64,000 nucleotides of DNA from Todiramphus chloris collaris (GCA_025345505.1 JANVCC010000130.1:4502897-4566896); one strand, 5' to 3'; positions 43,001 to 51,860 are shown, numbered from the stretch's first letter. Numbers and translations: made by a program. The notes: generated by a model not told the origin, from the sequence alone.

Positions 43001-44648
43001 GAACAAAACCAAAACACAACCTCATCCCCCTTTTGAAACCTGGATGACAAAAGTCACTTTGTAGAATATTTTAAATGCCTATCTCGGTTTTACAGATACA
43101 GAGTCAAGCCTCTCCCATGAGAGGTGAATAAATGAAACAATAGGATTTATTGTTCTCCTTTAAGACTCCGGGCGGGAGGGGAATCTTATTCTTAAGATTG
43201 TGAATAGACAGAAGTATTATTATTTTTAATTACTTGATGCCACGGAATTTAGACAGAAAATTTCAACTCACAGGAAACTCATGAGAGAACAAAGGAAAGA
43301 AACATTTTACTCCATTCTTCAATTAATCCAATGTCTTGGAAATCAAATAACTGACTATTTTTAGTGCCAGTTTCACAATTCTCTGTACACTTCTCCAGAA
43401 CTTTAGAACTGCACAGATTGTGAAACTGAGATAAAACTTTCCGTGGTGTTCTGTAACTTTAGTGCACAGCAAAATTGTAACCATGCAGATCATCATCACA
43501 GGCACAAAGTAACAAGCAACTTACGTGAAGGAGTTATGTATTTATTCACCCTTCTGATGAAAGTTGCCCTCCTAATTCTGTTCTTTCAATCATTATTTTG
43601 CCCCTCTCAATTACAGCCCAGTTTACCCTTCACCTACAAGCTAAGAAGAATATTGGCATTAAGACAAAAAAGAAAATATGCAAGGCTGAACTCCACAGGT
43701 AACTTACTATAAAAAGCAAAGCATTTCCTAGGTCATGGACTCCAAGCTTTGGATAGATAACAGATAGAAAAATCTAAGTTTTCCTTACAGAAAGTGTTCC
43801 CAAGTAGCCTGTGCTGTAGGTATTTCATCTACATCACTGAGGAATCAACAACAACATGTATTCAAACTTCACAACTTCACCATCTGAGCCTAAACACATT
43901 TCTTTCCGTGTTTCTGCTTTTCAATTTGGAAGGATAGAAGTTTGTTTTCTGAAGGGAATCAAACTTGCAGTGCACTAATTTTGCAGCCTTCACTCTTCAT
44001 GGCTGTGCAAGAGTCACAAACATACTACCAGACGTTAAAAAAGGAATGCGTGTGACTAAACAGGTCAGGAAATGCTTTTGTACAAATCAAGAAACACTGA
44101 GATAAAGTTTCAAATGCAGGCCCAGAAAACTTCCATAGTATACTTGCAACAGAATGCCATGCACAACACCAGTGCTCAGATGTACACAACATCACAAGCT
44201 TGTCAGTACAGAAATTAAGACTTGCAGGACACATCCTGAACAATGTGTTCAACTGGAAGAAATCCCTTCCACCTCTGATAACCTGAACAAGTTCCATCCT
44301 ACTGCAAGGAACTTGTTGTGTCAGTTTTTTTCAAAAGATTGGGAGCAAGTTTGACACCTGAATTTACTTCTGAAACTCTGAACGTCTGAAAATTATATAA
44401 TTCTTATTTCCTCCCCATGTTTACCAATACAGACTTTCAGACCTTTCAAATACTAGTGCACTTTAAAAAAAATAAAATCAAAGAACAGGTTTTTTTTTTT
44501 TAAATGCATATTTTAGGAAGCTGTTTACTGCAGCGCAGCTCCTGTCTAAACTAATGCTAACAAAGCTCCTGTGTTAATTTTTATTATCTCTCCATTAGTA
44601 ATTGGTATGCTCTCAGATTCATAACTGTTCCAAAAGAGAGAGAGAGTA

Positions 44649-44681
<33 letters not shown>

Positions 44682-47600
44682 GTGTGTGTGTAGACTTTTG
44701 CTACAGCTGTCTCCGTGTACACACTTGAAACAGCATTGCAATATTGACCTGGTTTTCCCCTATCCTTTCTGGTCTATCCATCTTCACTAAAGCTTTATTC
44801 TTGCATAAAGAAATATTTACAAGCACAAAACTTCAAAGCAGTGAAAGCAAATGCTTAATGGTGACCTGAAAAATATATGGAGGCTTCTGGGTTAGAAGAA
44901 CATTGCAATTAGAGTTCACCTGTTGACCTAGATTGCAAAGATCTTGAAAGCCAGAAGTATACAGAAGCACACAAGCTAAGCTCACTCCACATCTAAATTA
45001 CAGTTCTGAAAATTCTAATTAAACATATTGCACCAAAATACCATGAAGTTCTTACCCTGGTAATGAAATCCCATCCTTTTTTAGAGGTAACCAAAGGCAC
45101 AGCTATTAAACCTGCTAAAATGTGATATGCAAATTATTAAGCCTCTAAGACACAAAGCCACATACTCCCACACTACTTACACAACCAATTCATGCTCAAG
45201 CTGACTTTTACCTTTTTAGGTCACTATCAGAATACCACAAAAATTCCCTAAAGCAAAAAGTTTCTTTCAATATACAAATTAATACATCACAGACTTTAGT
45301 GTGACTTCTGCACTGAAAAGATGGCCAGCTTGGCTGGCAGCTTGACCTTCCTCCTATCACAGGTTATGTAACTAACCTGAAAACCTGACAGGCATTGAAA
45401 GAGTATGGAAAAGAACCACTGCTGTTGAAAATAAAGGCTTCCACGGTGTAGATAAACTAACAGAAACCAAAAAGTTTAGGCGGTACAGTGATAAACAGCT
45501 TTTCCAGCAATATTTGCATAATGAAATATGTTTAAAGAGTAGCTTCCATTGGTAGGAATAAAGATAATAAAGAAATAAATTTTCACAAACTGGAGGATAA
45601 TATACTTTATTAAATGAAAATGGACAAAAGAGGAAGATGATATATATATAATAATTTGTTTTGAAGACCTGTTATTGACTTCATTAACACTGCCACATAC
45701 TGATGAGCTGGAGGGGGGAGTATTTTTGATAAGAGTATTTTTGATTACCTAAAATAAAGCTGCTTCCACATTCATCACAAATGGTGTTGGGGGCTCTCTT
45801 TTTACGACCAGAAGAGATTAACACCACAAATTGGAGACCGATTACCTCCCCTTGCTCAAATAAAGAATATGATCTATTGATACTTAGGTAAAACAAAACA
45901 AAAATAGATTGCCAGTCCCAAGAGAAGGAAGCCCAAAATAATCCTATGGAGTTATTTCAAGACTACATTTGTCCCCTGATACTTAAAGTCCACACGCTAC
46001 TCTTATAAATCAAGAACGCTCTACCTTGATCTTCTCTTGATATACTCGAACCTGGACATTTAGTGATGTAAACCCAGGTCTCCAAAACCTCAAAACTCCT
46101 TAACCTGAGGAATTAAGATTCCTTCAAGATCAACCTTGCAGGCAAAAAGCAAATTGTATAAGTACTCACTGGAATTTTTCTGGCCTATAGTAACTGCTAC
46201 TTGGAAAACAGTATAAAATTGGATTTGCAGTACTGCCTGCTGTCTCCAGACCAACCAGTCCAGGCTTCTTACCCAACTTTACAGTAGTTACATTACAGAC
46301 CATGGTGATACAAGATCAAACAAGCAAACAAGCACAGTGTAATTTCTCAGCAGGTAGGGTTATTTCTAACATTTTGACAGTTTGACAAAAAATAAATTGG
46401 GCTTTTCCCTTAACATGGTAAAAAGGCCGATACTTATTTTCAACAATATAACTTCAAAGGGCGTCAGCAAATGGCAAGCCACAGAAGAAACCAATAATCA
46501 CCTTTCAAAAAACACCCCGTGGTTACTACACACATAAGCAATACAGGCCACAGTTCTACGACCATTTTAATCTGGCTCAAATTCATACTACCCTTCCCAC
46601 TCTTGCCTCTTTACTATTACTACTGCAACCCTTTTGTTGGCACAACCTACCACAGAGCTAAGCCCCAAAAAAATTGCTAACTAATTTTCAGACAGACTGA
46701 TGAGCAAACCTGGTTCACCACAGGACTGTGTGCTATCACGAAAGGGTGGAGCCACCCCCATTCATTAACACTGAAGGATTAAAACCATGAGGACATACGT
46801 CAGTGTGGTTCAGTGACGTACTTCATAGATGACAGGACTAGATCATATAACATGATGAATTATAGAGGGAATCACTGAACTGTCAGGCACTTGACACAGG
46901 GTAGATAGGGCATTCTGTGAAGGAGGACAGGTGGGCTGCATAGGTGTGTGGCACTGGAGGGTTCTTCCAATCTAACTGCCAGTACCACAGAACTCCCATC
47001 TGATCGTGTGGCTTCTGAAAACAATTCACCGCTCTTCAATAACAGATTTTGAAATTTCAGATGAATCACCCTCAATTTAGTGGGCTGCTTGGACAAAAGG
47101 ACTCCCAGCTATGCACTGCACTAGAGCTGAAGCCACTCACTGAAAGGCATGATGGATATGCCTAGAACAGCCCAGGAATACTGAAGTTCCCTTGTGAACC
47201 TGTTACACCCTGGCTATAGCAGCAGAGTCCAGCACAGGCTGCCTGCCCTGTAAAAAGGAACCTCAAAGCATCACAGAATACATACATCAGGTTTGAGAGT
47301 ATATCTAGTTCTATGCATGACAAACCAAGATGGTTGGCTCCATTTATATTTTAGATGATTGGCTTGATGTTGAATATTTCATAAATCAGATGTTCATCTT
47401 AAGTGCTATACCATGAAAACAAACTTAAAGGGATGTTTATAGCAAGGAAGTCATAATTATTTTGGTGCACTCAAAAGTATGTCACAAAAATTAACAAAGT
47501 ATAATACACAAATTTTGTTTGTGTGATTATATGACAATCTGAAACTGAAATCACTCACAAAATTATTCTATTGGTAAACTTTATTCACCAATCCCACATC

Positions 47601-50600
47601 CAGCAAATGTGTCTCTGTAGGACAAATCATTATTTACATAACCTGAAATTACCAGATGCACAGAAGAGCAAAATTTAACAGATGCTACAGAAGCATATCT
47701 AAGTATTAATGCTTTAAAACAAGTTCCCATTTCCAAGAATTGTGGGGACTGTCCTGGAAGCAAAACTTTTTTTTATCCCCAGCTTTTTAATTTTTAATAT
47801 GCTTTGAGGTATGAATTTAAAAAAACCCCAATATCATAGAATTATATAATGTTTTAGGTTGGAAGGGACCTTTAAAGGTCATCTAGTCCAATGCCCCTGG
47901 AGTGAGCAGGGACATTTTTAACTAGATCAGATTGCTCAGAGCCCCATCCAACCTGAAACTCTCTCACATCATCTCTTATTCCTAAATTGCTAGGACTACC
48001 TGCCATAAACAACAGCAGCTAACTTCACAGGATGATGAACATATCAATATTGTCACAAAATCTACTAGATATACAAATCAAATTTTATTAGTCTTACTTT
48101 AAAAGTGATAGCTGCACTTTTCAGGAATGATTAAAAAAGAGAAATACAAGGACTGGCAAGATTAAAGCTATAAACCTTCATAAAGCCAGTCTTTTAAATG
48201 GCATACCAAGCCCATACATACACATGCAAAAAGACAAACTAAAGTAAATTATTAGCCAAAGTAAATCCTTATGCAGCAACTAACAAAATGTTTGCATTTC
48301 TTTTTATCAATTGCCACTCTGTACTAAAACCAGGGCTAAATGAAACCCTAGCCTAAGGGATATTGCTAAACATGAGATGCCATTCTCCTTAATATGGAAA
48401 AGTCCATGAGCACATAGGAGCACATTTTTTCATAAGGAGGTAATGGTTACTTGGTGGAGTACGTAAGTTACATTCTTTGTCTGCTCTATTGACACAATTA
48501 GATGCATGCTCATTCCGGTGCCAAAAGTTTAAGGGCAAATGACAAAACTTTAGGAGAGTGTTAGGGTAATTTTCCATGTAGCATCTCCCTCCACCACCTC
48601 TCCATCACCTCCTACTGCACTGCATAACCCCTCTCACAATCTGCAATCCACACTGAAAAACTCACTATATAGAAAAAGCACACCTCAATGGAAGCACATC
48701 TTGATTTGACAGCTTGAAAGAAGAAACAATAAGAAGAATTAAAACACAGAATCAGAAAAAAAAAATAAAATGAAGTGAGGTCCTGGCATTTGTTACATAG
48801 CATTCACGATTTTAGAACAGGTAGGCTGAGTGCCAGGAGAAAGGAGGTCAGTAAGACCATGTGACTGCTTAGTAATTAGACTTGCTCAATAGTGCAATTA
48901 CACAAAAATATTAGTTCATGAGTGTTACATGACTGTTTAAAGAGAAAAGTTAATCAGAAAGCACCTATGTACTAAAGGCTACTCTTTGTCTGATTTAACA
49001 CGCGTTTTTAAAAATTAACTGTACGTGGTGACTCTGTTAGAGGGTCCATATCACTTTTAACAAGAAACTAAACTTCCTGCTTTCTTGTATTCTTCCACCC
49101 TTTTCTCTCTTATCCAGTGTGCTAGTCACACTTTGAACTCTGGCAGACAATGCCCATGGCATTAGGACCATAAAAGCACCAGAAAATAAACTCTCAGTGT
49201 CAACTCAAACTAAGAAAGGACTGCTGTAAATTCACACCAGAAGATTAAGTTTGACTCGCGTTCCAAATGCTGAAGGGCTTCTGCTCCTAATCTCAAACTA
49301 TTTTTGACTGCTTCAAACTCTACTCCACAGGCATGTGAACAAGGATCTTGCTTACAGTCATCAAGTGACCAGGGAGATAAAATGCTTCATTATTAATTAC
49401 AGGTGCCAAATGAGTCTGGCAAACCAAAAAACTGCATCACAAGTCTTGTGTATGAATACTGTGAATGTGTGTGTTACCACTGGCTAAAAATAGCTCATTA
49501 AAACCACTGGAAGCTAAAATGGATTAATTCCAAACTAGTAACTGTTCATTTAAATAAAAAATGTATTGAGATGACTAATAATTATACAGCTGTAGCAGTC
49601 AGTTATTCTATAAAGTTATTGTACTTTGAGACGCTAAAAACCCTGAAGATCTCACAAAAATGGGCTATGCAGGCAGTGAGATCCCCACTTAAATCCACGT
49701 GCAGCATGTGCCTTGAGGATATTCAAGTCCCAAGAGATGGTTTAAAGTGCTTTGGATAGGGGAGTTGTAATTTACTCTTCCTTGGGGAGATCTTCGGGGA
49801 AGAGGGGGAAAGCACACCAAAAAAAGGACTAAAAGAAAACCACTCCTCTTCATTAAGTAAATAAACAAACCTACACCACCACAAACTCAGCCCCTCTAAC
49901 CAGCAACTAACACGAGCTGGTTTTCTTCAAATGCAAAATGCAGTGCAGAGACTAGTTGCCTTTTAGAACACTATTAAAGCAACCCAACTAGCAAATACAT
50001 TACACACAAATGTACTCAGGGACTGAATTGGGTAACGATCCTATTAAATAGTCACTTAAGAATCAGGGCAGTAGCACAGAAGACATGAACTTCCTTTTGC
50101 TAGAATCGAAGTTCACATTTGTCTATCATTCACTAGCTCAGAGAGCATAACCAGAAATGGTTTAGCATTTCAATTGCAAAACACATTAGAAACCTGTGAA
50201 GTATTCTTAAGACACATGATTTTGTTAACACACATGGGCCAATTGCTCTCATTCTTGTAAAACTTAAGGAACTGCTCATGCTTCATCCATAAAACTAAGA
50301 CCTCTGGGCTTTCTGTATGAAGTCAGGGTTTGGTTTTCAAAACAACACCTTATCCTCTTCAAAACAAGCAAACAAATTAAAAAAGCTTCTAAAAAAACCC
50401 ACATACATCATAAACCTCAGATAAGGGAAGTATTAACAATTATTATTATTCAGGTGGTATGAACACTTTTTGTCAGTGGAAATGGAATAACCATCAAGTT
50501 AAAGCTCACAAAACCCACACATTTTTGCTATTTCTGTCTTCTGAGAACCAGAAATGGAATCATAAGGAAAACCTCCAAAAGTATTTAATGACCTGTGATA

Positions 50601-51799
50601 GAAACTACTAAAGCCAAAAGAAATAATCCTTGAAGAGAAGTAAATGGAACTGAAACCCAAACCATCTCAACTTTGTCATTCTTCTATGATGTGGTATTAA
50701 GCAGTTTCACAGTGCTTGTTCCATAACTTGGCAACTTCTCAGCATCATAGTCTGGGCAGGCTAAGCTCACAAGCATTTCAAGCTCCTGACACTGGATGGA
50801 CAGATGATACAACTACTCTACTGCAGTGTCAACCCTTTTAAAGAGAGTCTTAACTTTCAGATCCCAAGTGATGTTTTAACTAATCTCACAACATAAGCAT
50901 ACACAGATGTCCCATTAACCTCTGCCACCGTATGGCACACATTTAGCACGGAAATGTCAGCCACAACTCCACAGTAAAGTTCATGGGTTTTTATCTGGTA
51001 GGACCACACCTGGCTTGAAGGTGTAGGAATAGATCCGCATGCTCCGGAAAGGAACACTACACACCTTCCCTGCAGAAAAGCTACTCTGAGAATTTACTTC
51101 TGAGCCAAGCAAGCAGCTTCACAGTTATTTCCAGAATGGAGTCACCCTGTGCCGGCACAGGGCTCCTGGCTGCCCAGAGATGCTGAGGTGAAGCAACCCC
51201 TCCGGGACGCTCCTCCCGGGGCTCGCACGCCGACAGCAGCCCCGCTCTGAGCTGCGGCGCGGGCGGGCACCGGGGGCGCGCTCGGGCACTGAACGGCCGC
51301 CCTGGGGAGCGGGAGCGAAAACACCCCTTCTCCGGGAACCCACGGCCCTCCGCCCCGCCCGGGCCCGCACGCCACCAGGGGCTTCCCCGCTTCTACCGCT
51401 TCCCACCCCGCCGCGGCCGCCGCAGCCCGAGCCGGCGCAGGGGCTGCATATGTAACGGCGGAGCCGCGGGGAGGAAAGGAAGGAGGAAGGGAGGGCGGGC
51501 GGGCCGGCGAGGGAAGCCGGCGCTGGCGGCAGCCCAATCGGGCGGCGAGGGGAGGGGATGGCGGGGAGGCAGCGTGACCGAATACATAACGCCGGGATTA
51601 GGGCCCCCGCCGGCAGGCCGCCCCCGCCGCCCCGCACTCACCGCCACCTGTTGATGCCCACGTTGGAGGAGCCGGCGAACCAGGGGTCCAGGATGTAGAC
51701 GCAGCGGACCGTGTCGGCACCCTGGATGCACTCCCGCAGCGCCGGGTTGTCGTGGAGCCGCAGCCCCTTACGAAACCAGTGCACGGCGTTCACCCCCAT
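12909..51799 (-). CDS. CRY1: Cryptochrome 1, whole spliced coding region (13 coding exons)
   Basis: CRY1 is the core circadian repressor: with PER proteins it inhibits CLOCK-BMAL1 in the nucleus and is degraded through FBXL3. Thirteen minus-strand exons (12909-13012, 13107-13178, 14343-14435, 15631-15732, 16541-16743, 16845-16996, 19519-19830, 19931-20071, 20687-20775, 22239-22423, 23751-23893, 27525-27633, 51642-51799) join to 1863 nt, giving 620 aa plus TAA. All junctions are GT-AG and all phases agree. Domains: photolyase-like alpha/beta domain (about 1-130), linker, FAD-binding helical domain (about 215-495), coiled-coil helix (about 471-493), and a C-terminal tail (498-620) with a basic KRP...PKVQRQ nuclear-localisation region. 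The start ATG has G at -3 and +4. The protein resembles avian CRY1 (chicken 621 aa from memory) and is longer than human CRY1 (586 aa). Confidence 0.97.
13107..13178 (-). CDS. CRY1: CRY1 coding exon 12 (residues 563-586 plus one base of 587)
   Basis: Encodes [20 protein letters not shown] then LQA. This is the counterpart of human exon 11 ([15 protein letters not shown]), the 72-nt exon skipped in the human delayed-sleep-phase allele; here it is also exactly 72 nt, phase 1 at both ends. Acceptor ctgaacag|GTTACTG, donor GCAG|GTAATT. It is only 94 bp from exon 13. Confidence 0.95.
13388..13444. repeat. Perfect 18-bp inverted repeat with 21-nt loop in CRY1 intron 11
   Basis: TAAATATATATGCACTTA (13388-13405) and its exact reverse complement (13427-13444). 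Both strands can fold into a hairpin. It sits in the intron that would be retained in the CRY1b-like read-through. Confidence 0.9.
14266..14342 (-). CDS. CRY1: CRY1 exon 11 read-through extension (CRY1b-like alternative C-terminus)
   Basis: If the exon 11 donor at 14342-14341 is not used, the frame runs on through Gly563 and 24 more codons ([14 protein letters not shown], then [10 protein letters not shown]) to TAA at 14268-14266. This would give a 587-residue protein lacking the ILHYAHGD segment and the KRP nuclear-localisation end. Bird retina is reported to express CRY1a and CRY1b differing at the C-terminus; this read-through is a natural source for the b form. AATAAA signals on the minus strand inside the same intron (13546-13551, 13275-13280, 13199-13204) could end such a transcript. 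The reading frame is seen; its use is inferred. Confidence 0.5.
14343..14435 (-). CDS. CRY1: CRY1 coding exon 11, tail exon absent from human CRY1 (residues 532-562 plus one base of 563)
   Basis: Encodes [20 protein letters not shown] then [10 protein letters not shown]. 93 nt, phase 1 at both ends. Human CRY1 as I remember it goes directly from the NPNGNGG exon to the ILHYAHGD exon, so this exon belongs to the longer avian-type tail. Acceptor cctctccag|GAGCTC, donor CAAG|GTATTA, which is weak at +4/+5. If the donor is not used, translation continues 24 codons into the intron to a TAA at 14266-14268, giving a 587-residue isoform. Confidence 0.93.
14436..15630 (-). other. CRY1 intron 10
   Basis: Contains a T/GT tract at about 14557-14592. 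Nothing else recognised. Confidence 0.9.
15631..15732 (-). CDS. CRY1: CRY1 coding exon 10, first tail exon (residues 498-531 plus one base of 532)
   Basis: Encodes [20 protein letters not shown] then [14 protein letters not shown] short NG dipeptide repeat (AATGGA units) is visible and is the sort of sequence that varies in length between species. 102 nt, starts and ends in phase 1, so it could be skipped without a frameshift. Acceptor ttgcttag|GTCTTC, donor GGAG|GTTAGT (a less common +3/+4). Confidence 0.95.
15733..16540 (-). other. CRY1 intron 9
   Basis: No feature recognised; the 83-codon plus-strand frame at 16089 is antisense intronic sequence without a domain. Confidence 0.9.
16541..16743 (-). 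CDS. CRY1: CRY1 coding exon 9 (residues 430-497 plus one base of 498)
   Basis: Encodes [20 protein letters not shown] through the amphipathic coiled-coil helix (about 471-493, within [20 protein letters not shown]) that binds PER2 and FBXL3. This is the end of the conserved photolyase homology region. Acceptor ttttttaag|ACGTTA, donor CTGG|GTATGC. Only a 101-bp intron separates it from exon 8. Confidence 0.97.
16845..16996 (-). CDS. CRY1: CRY1 coding exon 8 (residues 380-429 plus two bases of 430)
   Basis: Encodes [20 protein letters not shown] and [20 protein letters not shown], then [10 protein letters not shown]. It contains D387 and N393 (FAD contacts), W397/W399 (terminal electron-transfer tryptophans) and C412/C414, the redox/zinc site at the PER2 interface in mouse CRY1. 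Acceptor ttttaag|GTCTTT, donor ATCAG|GTAACT. Confidence 0.97.
16997..19518 (-). other. CRY1 intron 7
   Basis: Holds the inverted repeat at 18130-18180 and A/C-rich low-complexity sequence at about 18305-18380. Otherwise nothing recognised. Confidence 0.9.
18130..18180. repeat. Inverted repeat with AT core in CRY1 intron 7
   Basis: TTGGAATAAT (18130-18139) and its exact reverse complement ATTATTCCAA (18171-18180) flank an alternating AT/CA stretch that pairs further. Confidence 0.8.
19519..19830 (-). CDS. CRY1: CRY1 coding exon 7 (residues 276-379)
   Basis: The largest coding exon (312 nt, 104 codons) and the core of the FAD-binding domain. Residues match mammalian numbering: S280 (AMPK site), W292-R293, W320 and W374 (Trp chain), G336 (PER/FBXL3 interaction) and H355 in [14 protein letters not shown]. 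Acceptor atcttcag|GTAAAA, donor ATGAAG|GTATTG. Confidence 0.97.
19931..20071 (-). CDS. CRY1: CRY1 coding exon 6 (residues 229-275)
   Basis: Encodes [40 protein letters not shown] and LTDLYKK. The [10 protein letters not shown] stretch is the conserved FAD phosphate-binding region (S252, R256). Acceptor ttcaag|GCTTGG, donor AAAAAG|GTATG. Exactly 47 codons, phase 0 at both ends. It is separated from exon 7 by an intron of only 100 bp. Confidence 0.96.
20687..20775 (-). CDS. CRY1: CRY1 coding exon 5 (residues 199-228)
   Basis: Encodes [20 protein letters not shown] then RLERHLERK, the first helices of the FAD-binding domain. Acceptor tttttcag|GTTTTGAC, donor CGAAAG|GTATAT. The 89-nt exon completes Gly199 and ends in phase 0. 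Confidence 0.96.
20776..22238 (-). other. CRY1 intron 4
   Basis: Holds the homopolymer-rich tract at 21.03-21.27 kb. Otherwise nothing recognised. Confidence 0.9.
21031..21272. repeat. Homopolymer-rich tract (T runs with C runs) in CRY1 intron 4
   Basis: Repeated T runs of 10-20 and C runs of 6-10 with scattered G, on the plus strand. Low complexity; base counts here may be unreliable. Confidence 0.9.
22239..22423 (-). CDS. CRY1: CRY1 coding exon 4 (residues 138-198 plus one base of 199)
   Basis: Encodes [20 protein letters not shown] through [18 protein letters not shown], the linker between the alpha/beta and helical domains. Acceptor ttaatccag|AATAATAG, donor CTAG|GTATG. Phase 2 to phase 1, length 185 nt. 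Confidence 0.96.
22424..23750 (-). other. CRY1 intron 3
   Basis: AT-rich, with a tetranucleotide repeat near 23.58 kb. No other feature. Confidence 0.9.
23576..23602. repeat. Short GGAT/GATA tetranucleotide repeat
   Basis: ggatggatggatgaatagat and agatgaat, an interrupted microsatellite in CRY1 intron 3. Confidence 0.8.
23751..23893 (-). CDS. CRY1: CRY1 coding exon 3 (residues 90-136 plus two bases of 137)
   Basis: Encodes [20 protein letters not shown] and on to [10 protein letters not shown], the end of the alpha/beta domain, including F105 and R109 at the edge of the secondary pocket. Acceptor tgcag|GAATGG and donor GACAA|GTAAG are both clear. Lys137 is split across intron 3. Confidence 0.96.
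23894..27524 (-). other. CRY1 intron 2
   Basis: No coding exon, known repeat or regulatory cluster recognised. Scattered short frames on both strands are unsupported. Confidence 0.9.
27525..27633 (-). CDS. CRY1: CRY1 coding exon 2 (residues 53-89)
   Basis: Encodes the segment [20 protein letters not shown] and on to [10 protein letters not shown] of the alpha/beta domain. Ser71, an AMPK phosphorylation site in mammalian CRY1, falls in LNSRL at the expected number. Acceptor is ctgcag at 27634-27635 and donor is AAG|GTAAAT at 27524-27523. The length of 109 nt completes Arg53 and ends in phase 0. Confidence 0.96.
28565..29330 (+). mobile_element. Probable solo LTR of an avian endogenous retrovirus, degraded
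   Basis: Segments match the common avian ERV-L-like LTR pattern: a start like ggtttgagtcagaacagaat, the internal ccctaaactgaccagcaagg followed by gattccatcccatat, and a T-rich R/U5-like end (tttgtatttatatatattcc) followed by gggaagggagcg. No internal viral genes are seen nearby. The 111-codon open frame inside has no recognised domain. Ends are approximate. Confidence 0.5.
30567..30712. repeat. G/T-rich low-complexity tract in CRY1 intron 1
   Basis: Almost only G and T on the plus strand (GGTTTT-like units). The open frames across it on both strands are compositional. Confidence 0.85.
32894..33124 (+). mobile_element. CR1 retrotransposon, short 3' fragment in plus orientation
   Basis: Typical CR1 terminal sequence: cataaggaagaaattcttta, ctgtgagggtggtgaggcac, tggaacagagtgcccatag, ending in ggttcctttgaacccaaact and gttctgtgac. 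It is the only CR1 copy in the window in the opposite orientation to CRY1. Confidence 0.85.
34393..34428. repeat. Exact tandem duplication of 18 bp
   Basis: Two adjacent copies of TAAAAAGAAATAATTACA in CRY1 intron 1; the junction creates TTACATAA, a D-box core. Confidence 0.95.
34516..34527 (+). repeat. G12 homopolymer
   Basis: Uninterrupted run of 12 G in an AT-rich part of intron 1. Length may be misread. Confidence 0.9.
36474..36484 (-). promoter_or_regulatory. Perfect RORE (TAAATAGGTCA) in CRY1 intron 1
   Basis: Matches WAWNTRGGTCA at every position, on the CRY1 strand. ROR activators and REV-ERB repressors bind this element. Confidence 0.4.
38199..38275. promoter_or_regulatory. Candidate intronic clock enhancer: RORE pair, X-box palindrome, D-box-like site
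   Basis: Within 77 bp there is AAAGTAGGTCG on the plus strand (38199-38209, one mismatch), the perfect 14-bp palindrome GTTGCTGCAGCAAC (38209-38222, close to the RFX X-box), a perfect RORE on the minus strand (AAAGTAGGTCA, 38255-38265), and a PAR-bZIP-like TTATACGTAAC (38271 onward). ROR and REV-ERB act on Cry1 through RREs in intron 1 in mouse, so location and content fit. Motifs are seen; enhancer function is inference. Confidence 0.45.
40044..42575 (-). mobile_element. CR1 retrotransposon, long degenerate copy (endonuclease to 3' end)
   Basis: The longest element in the window, 2.5 kb. Reading from high to low coordinates it covers the end of the endonuclease ([36 protein letters not shown]), the spacer, and the reverse transcriptase ([31 protein letters not shown]). 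The catalytic FADD-type motif reads LADH, a stop interrupts the endonuclease before VYYRSPDQ, and the frame shifts several times, so the copy is inactive. The 3' end is at 40044. Inserted in CRY1 intron 1 in the same orientation as the gene. Confidence 0.93.
44634..44692. repeat. Compound microsatellite (GA)n(TG)n(TA)n(TG)n
   Basis: Perfect AG run, then TG, TA and TG dinucleotide runs in CRY1 intron 1. Likely polymorphic. Confidence 0.95.
44924..44934 (-). promoter_or_regulatory. Perfect RORE (AATCTAGGTCA) in CRY1 intron 1
   Basis: Matches WAWNTRGGTCA at every position, on the CRY1 strand. A perfect D-box (GTTATGTAAC, core 45364-45371) lies 430 bp away, so this may be a second composite clock element. 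Confidence 0.4.
45364..45371 (+). promoter_or_regulatory. D-box TTATGTAA in CRY1 intron 1
   Basis: TTATGTAA within the 10-bp palindrome-like GTTATGTAAC, an optimal HLF/TEF/NFIL3 site. A second core TTACATAA is at 47634-47641. Confidence 0.35.
47833..47960 (-). mobile_element. CR1 retrotransposon, short 3' fragment
   Basis: Reverse complement of the CR1 3' end: catagaattatataatg, aggttggaagggacctttaa, aggtcatctagtccaatgcc, then agagccccatccaacct. Non-coding. Note that the GGTCA inside is part of the repeat. Confidence 0.85.
51489..51503 (+). other. Predicted parallel G-quadruplex at start of CRY1 intron 1
   Basis: GGGAGGGCGGGCGGG, four G3 runs with one-base loops on the template strand of CRY1, 139 bp into intron 1. 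One-base loops make a very stable form in vitro. Confidence 0.6.
51642..51799 (-). CDS. CRY1: CRY1 coding exon 1 (residues 1-52 plus two bases of codon 53)
   Basis: Starts [14 protein letters not shown], the conserved cryptochrome/photolyase N-terminus, and runs through the serine-loop region ([11 protein letters not shown]44/S45) of the secondary pocket where CLOCK binds in mammalian CRY1. It ends ATC AAC AGG TGG CG before a GTGAGT donor at 51641-51640. Arg53 is split across intron 1. The exon lies inside the CpG island. It has G at -3 and +4 of the ATG. Confidence 0.96.
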
Positions 51800-51824
51800 G
51801 CCGCCGGGCCGGGGGCGCGGGCGC

Positions 51825-51860
51825 TCAGCGGGAACCGCCGCCGCCCGCGAAGCTGCTCAT
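51825..51860 (-). CDS. Upstream reading frame 1 in CRY1 leader (11 codons)
   Basis: ATG at 51860-51858 (G at -3), reading [11 protein letters not shown] then TGA at 51827-51825, which is 25 nt before the CRY1 start codon. It lies within the expected 5' leader and could dampen translation of CRY1 or require re-initiation. The reading frame is seen; translation is inference and depends on where transcription starts. Confidence 0.4.
   Translation of the reverse strand: MSSFAGGGGSR

Larger units (their letters stand above)
27634..51641 (-). other. CRY1 intron 1 (24.0 kb)
   Basis: From GTGAGT at 51641 to ctgcag at 27634. AT-rich and without any recognisable coding exon. It holds an LTR-like piece (28.6-29.3 kb), a G/T-rich tract (30.57-30.71 kb), CR1 pieces (32.9, 40.0-42.6 and 47.8 kb), microsatellites, and three perfect RORE matches. 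The stretches 33.2-37.9, 38.4-40.0, 42.6-44.6 and 48.0-51.1 kb show nothing else I can name. Confidence 0.9.

Noticed and set aside
47875..47883. AAGGTCATC as a nuclear receptor site
   Set aside because: Lies in the conserved 3' end of a CR1 copy and lacks the AT-rich extension.
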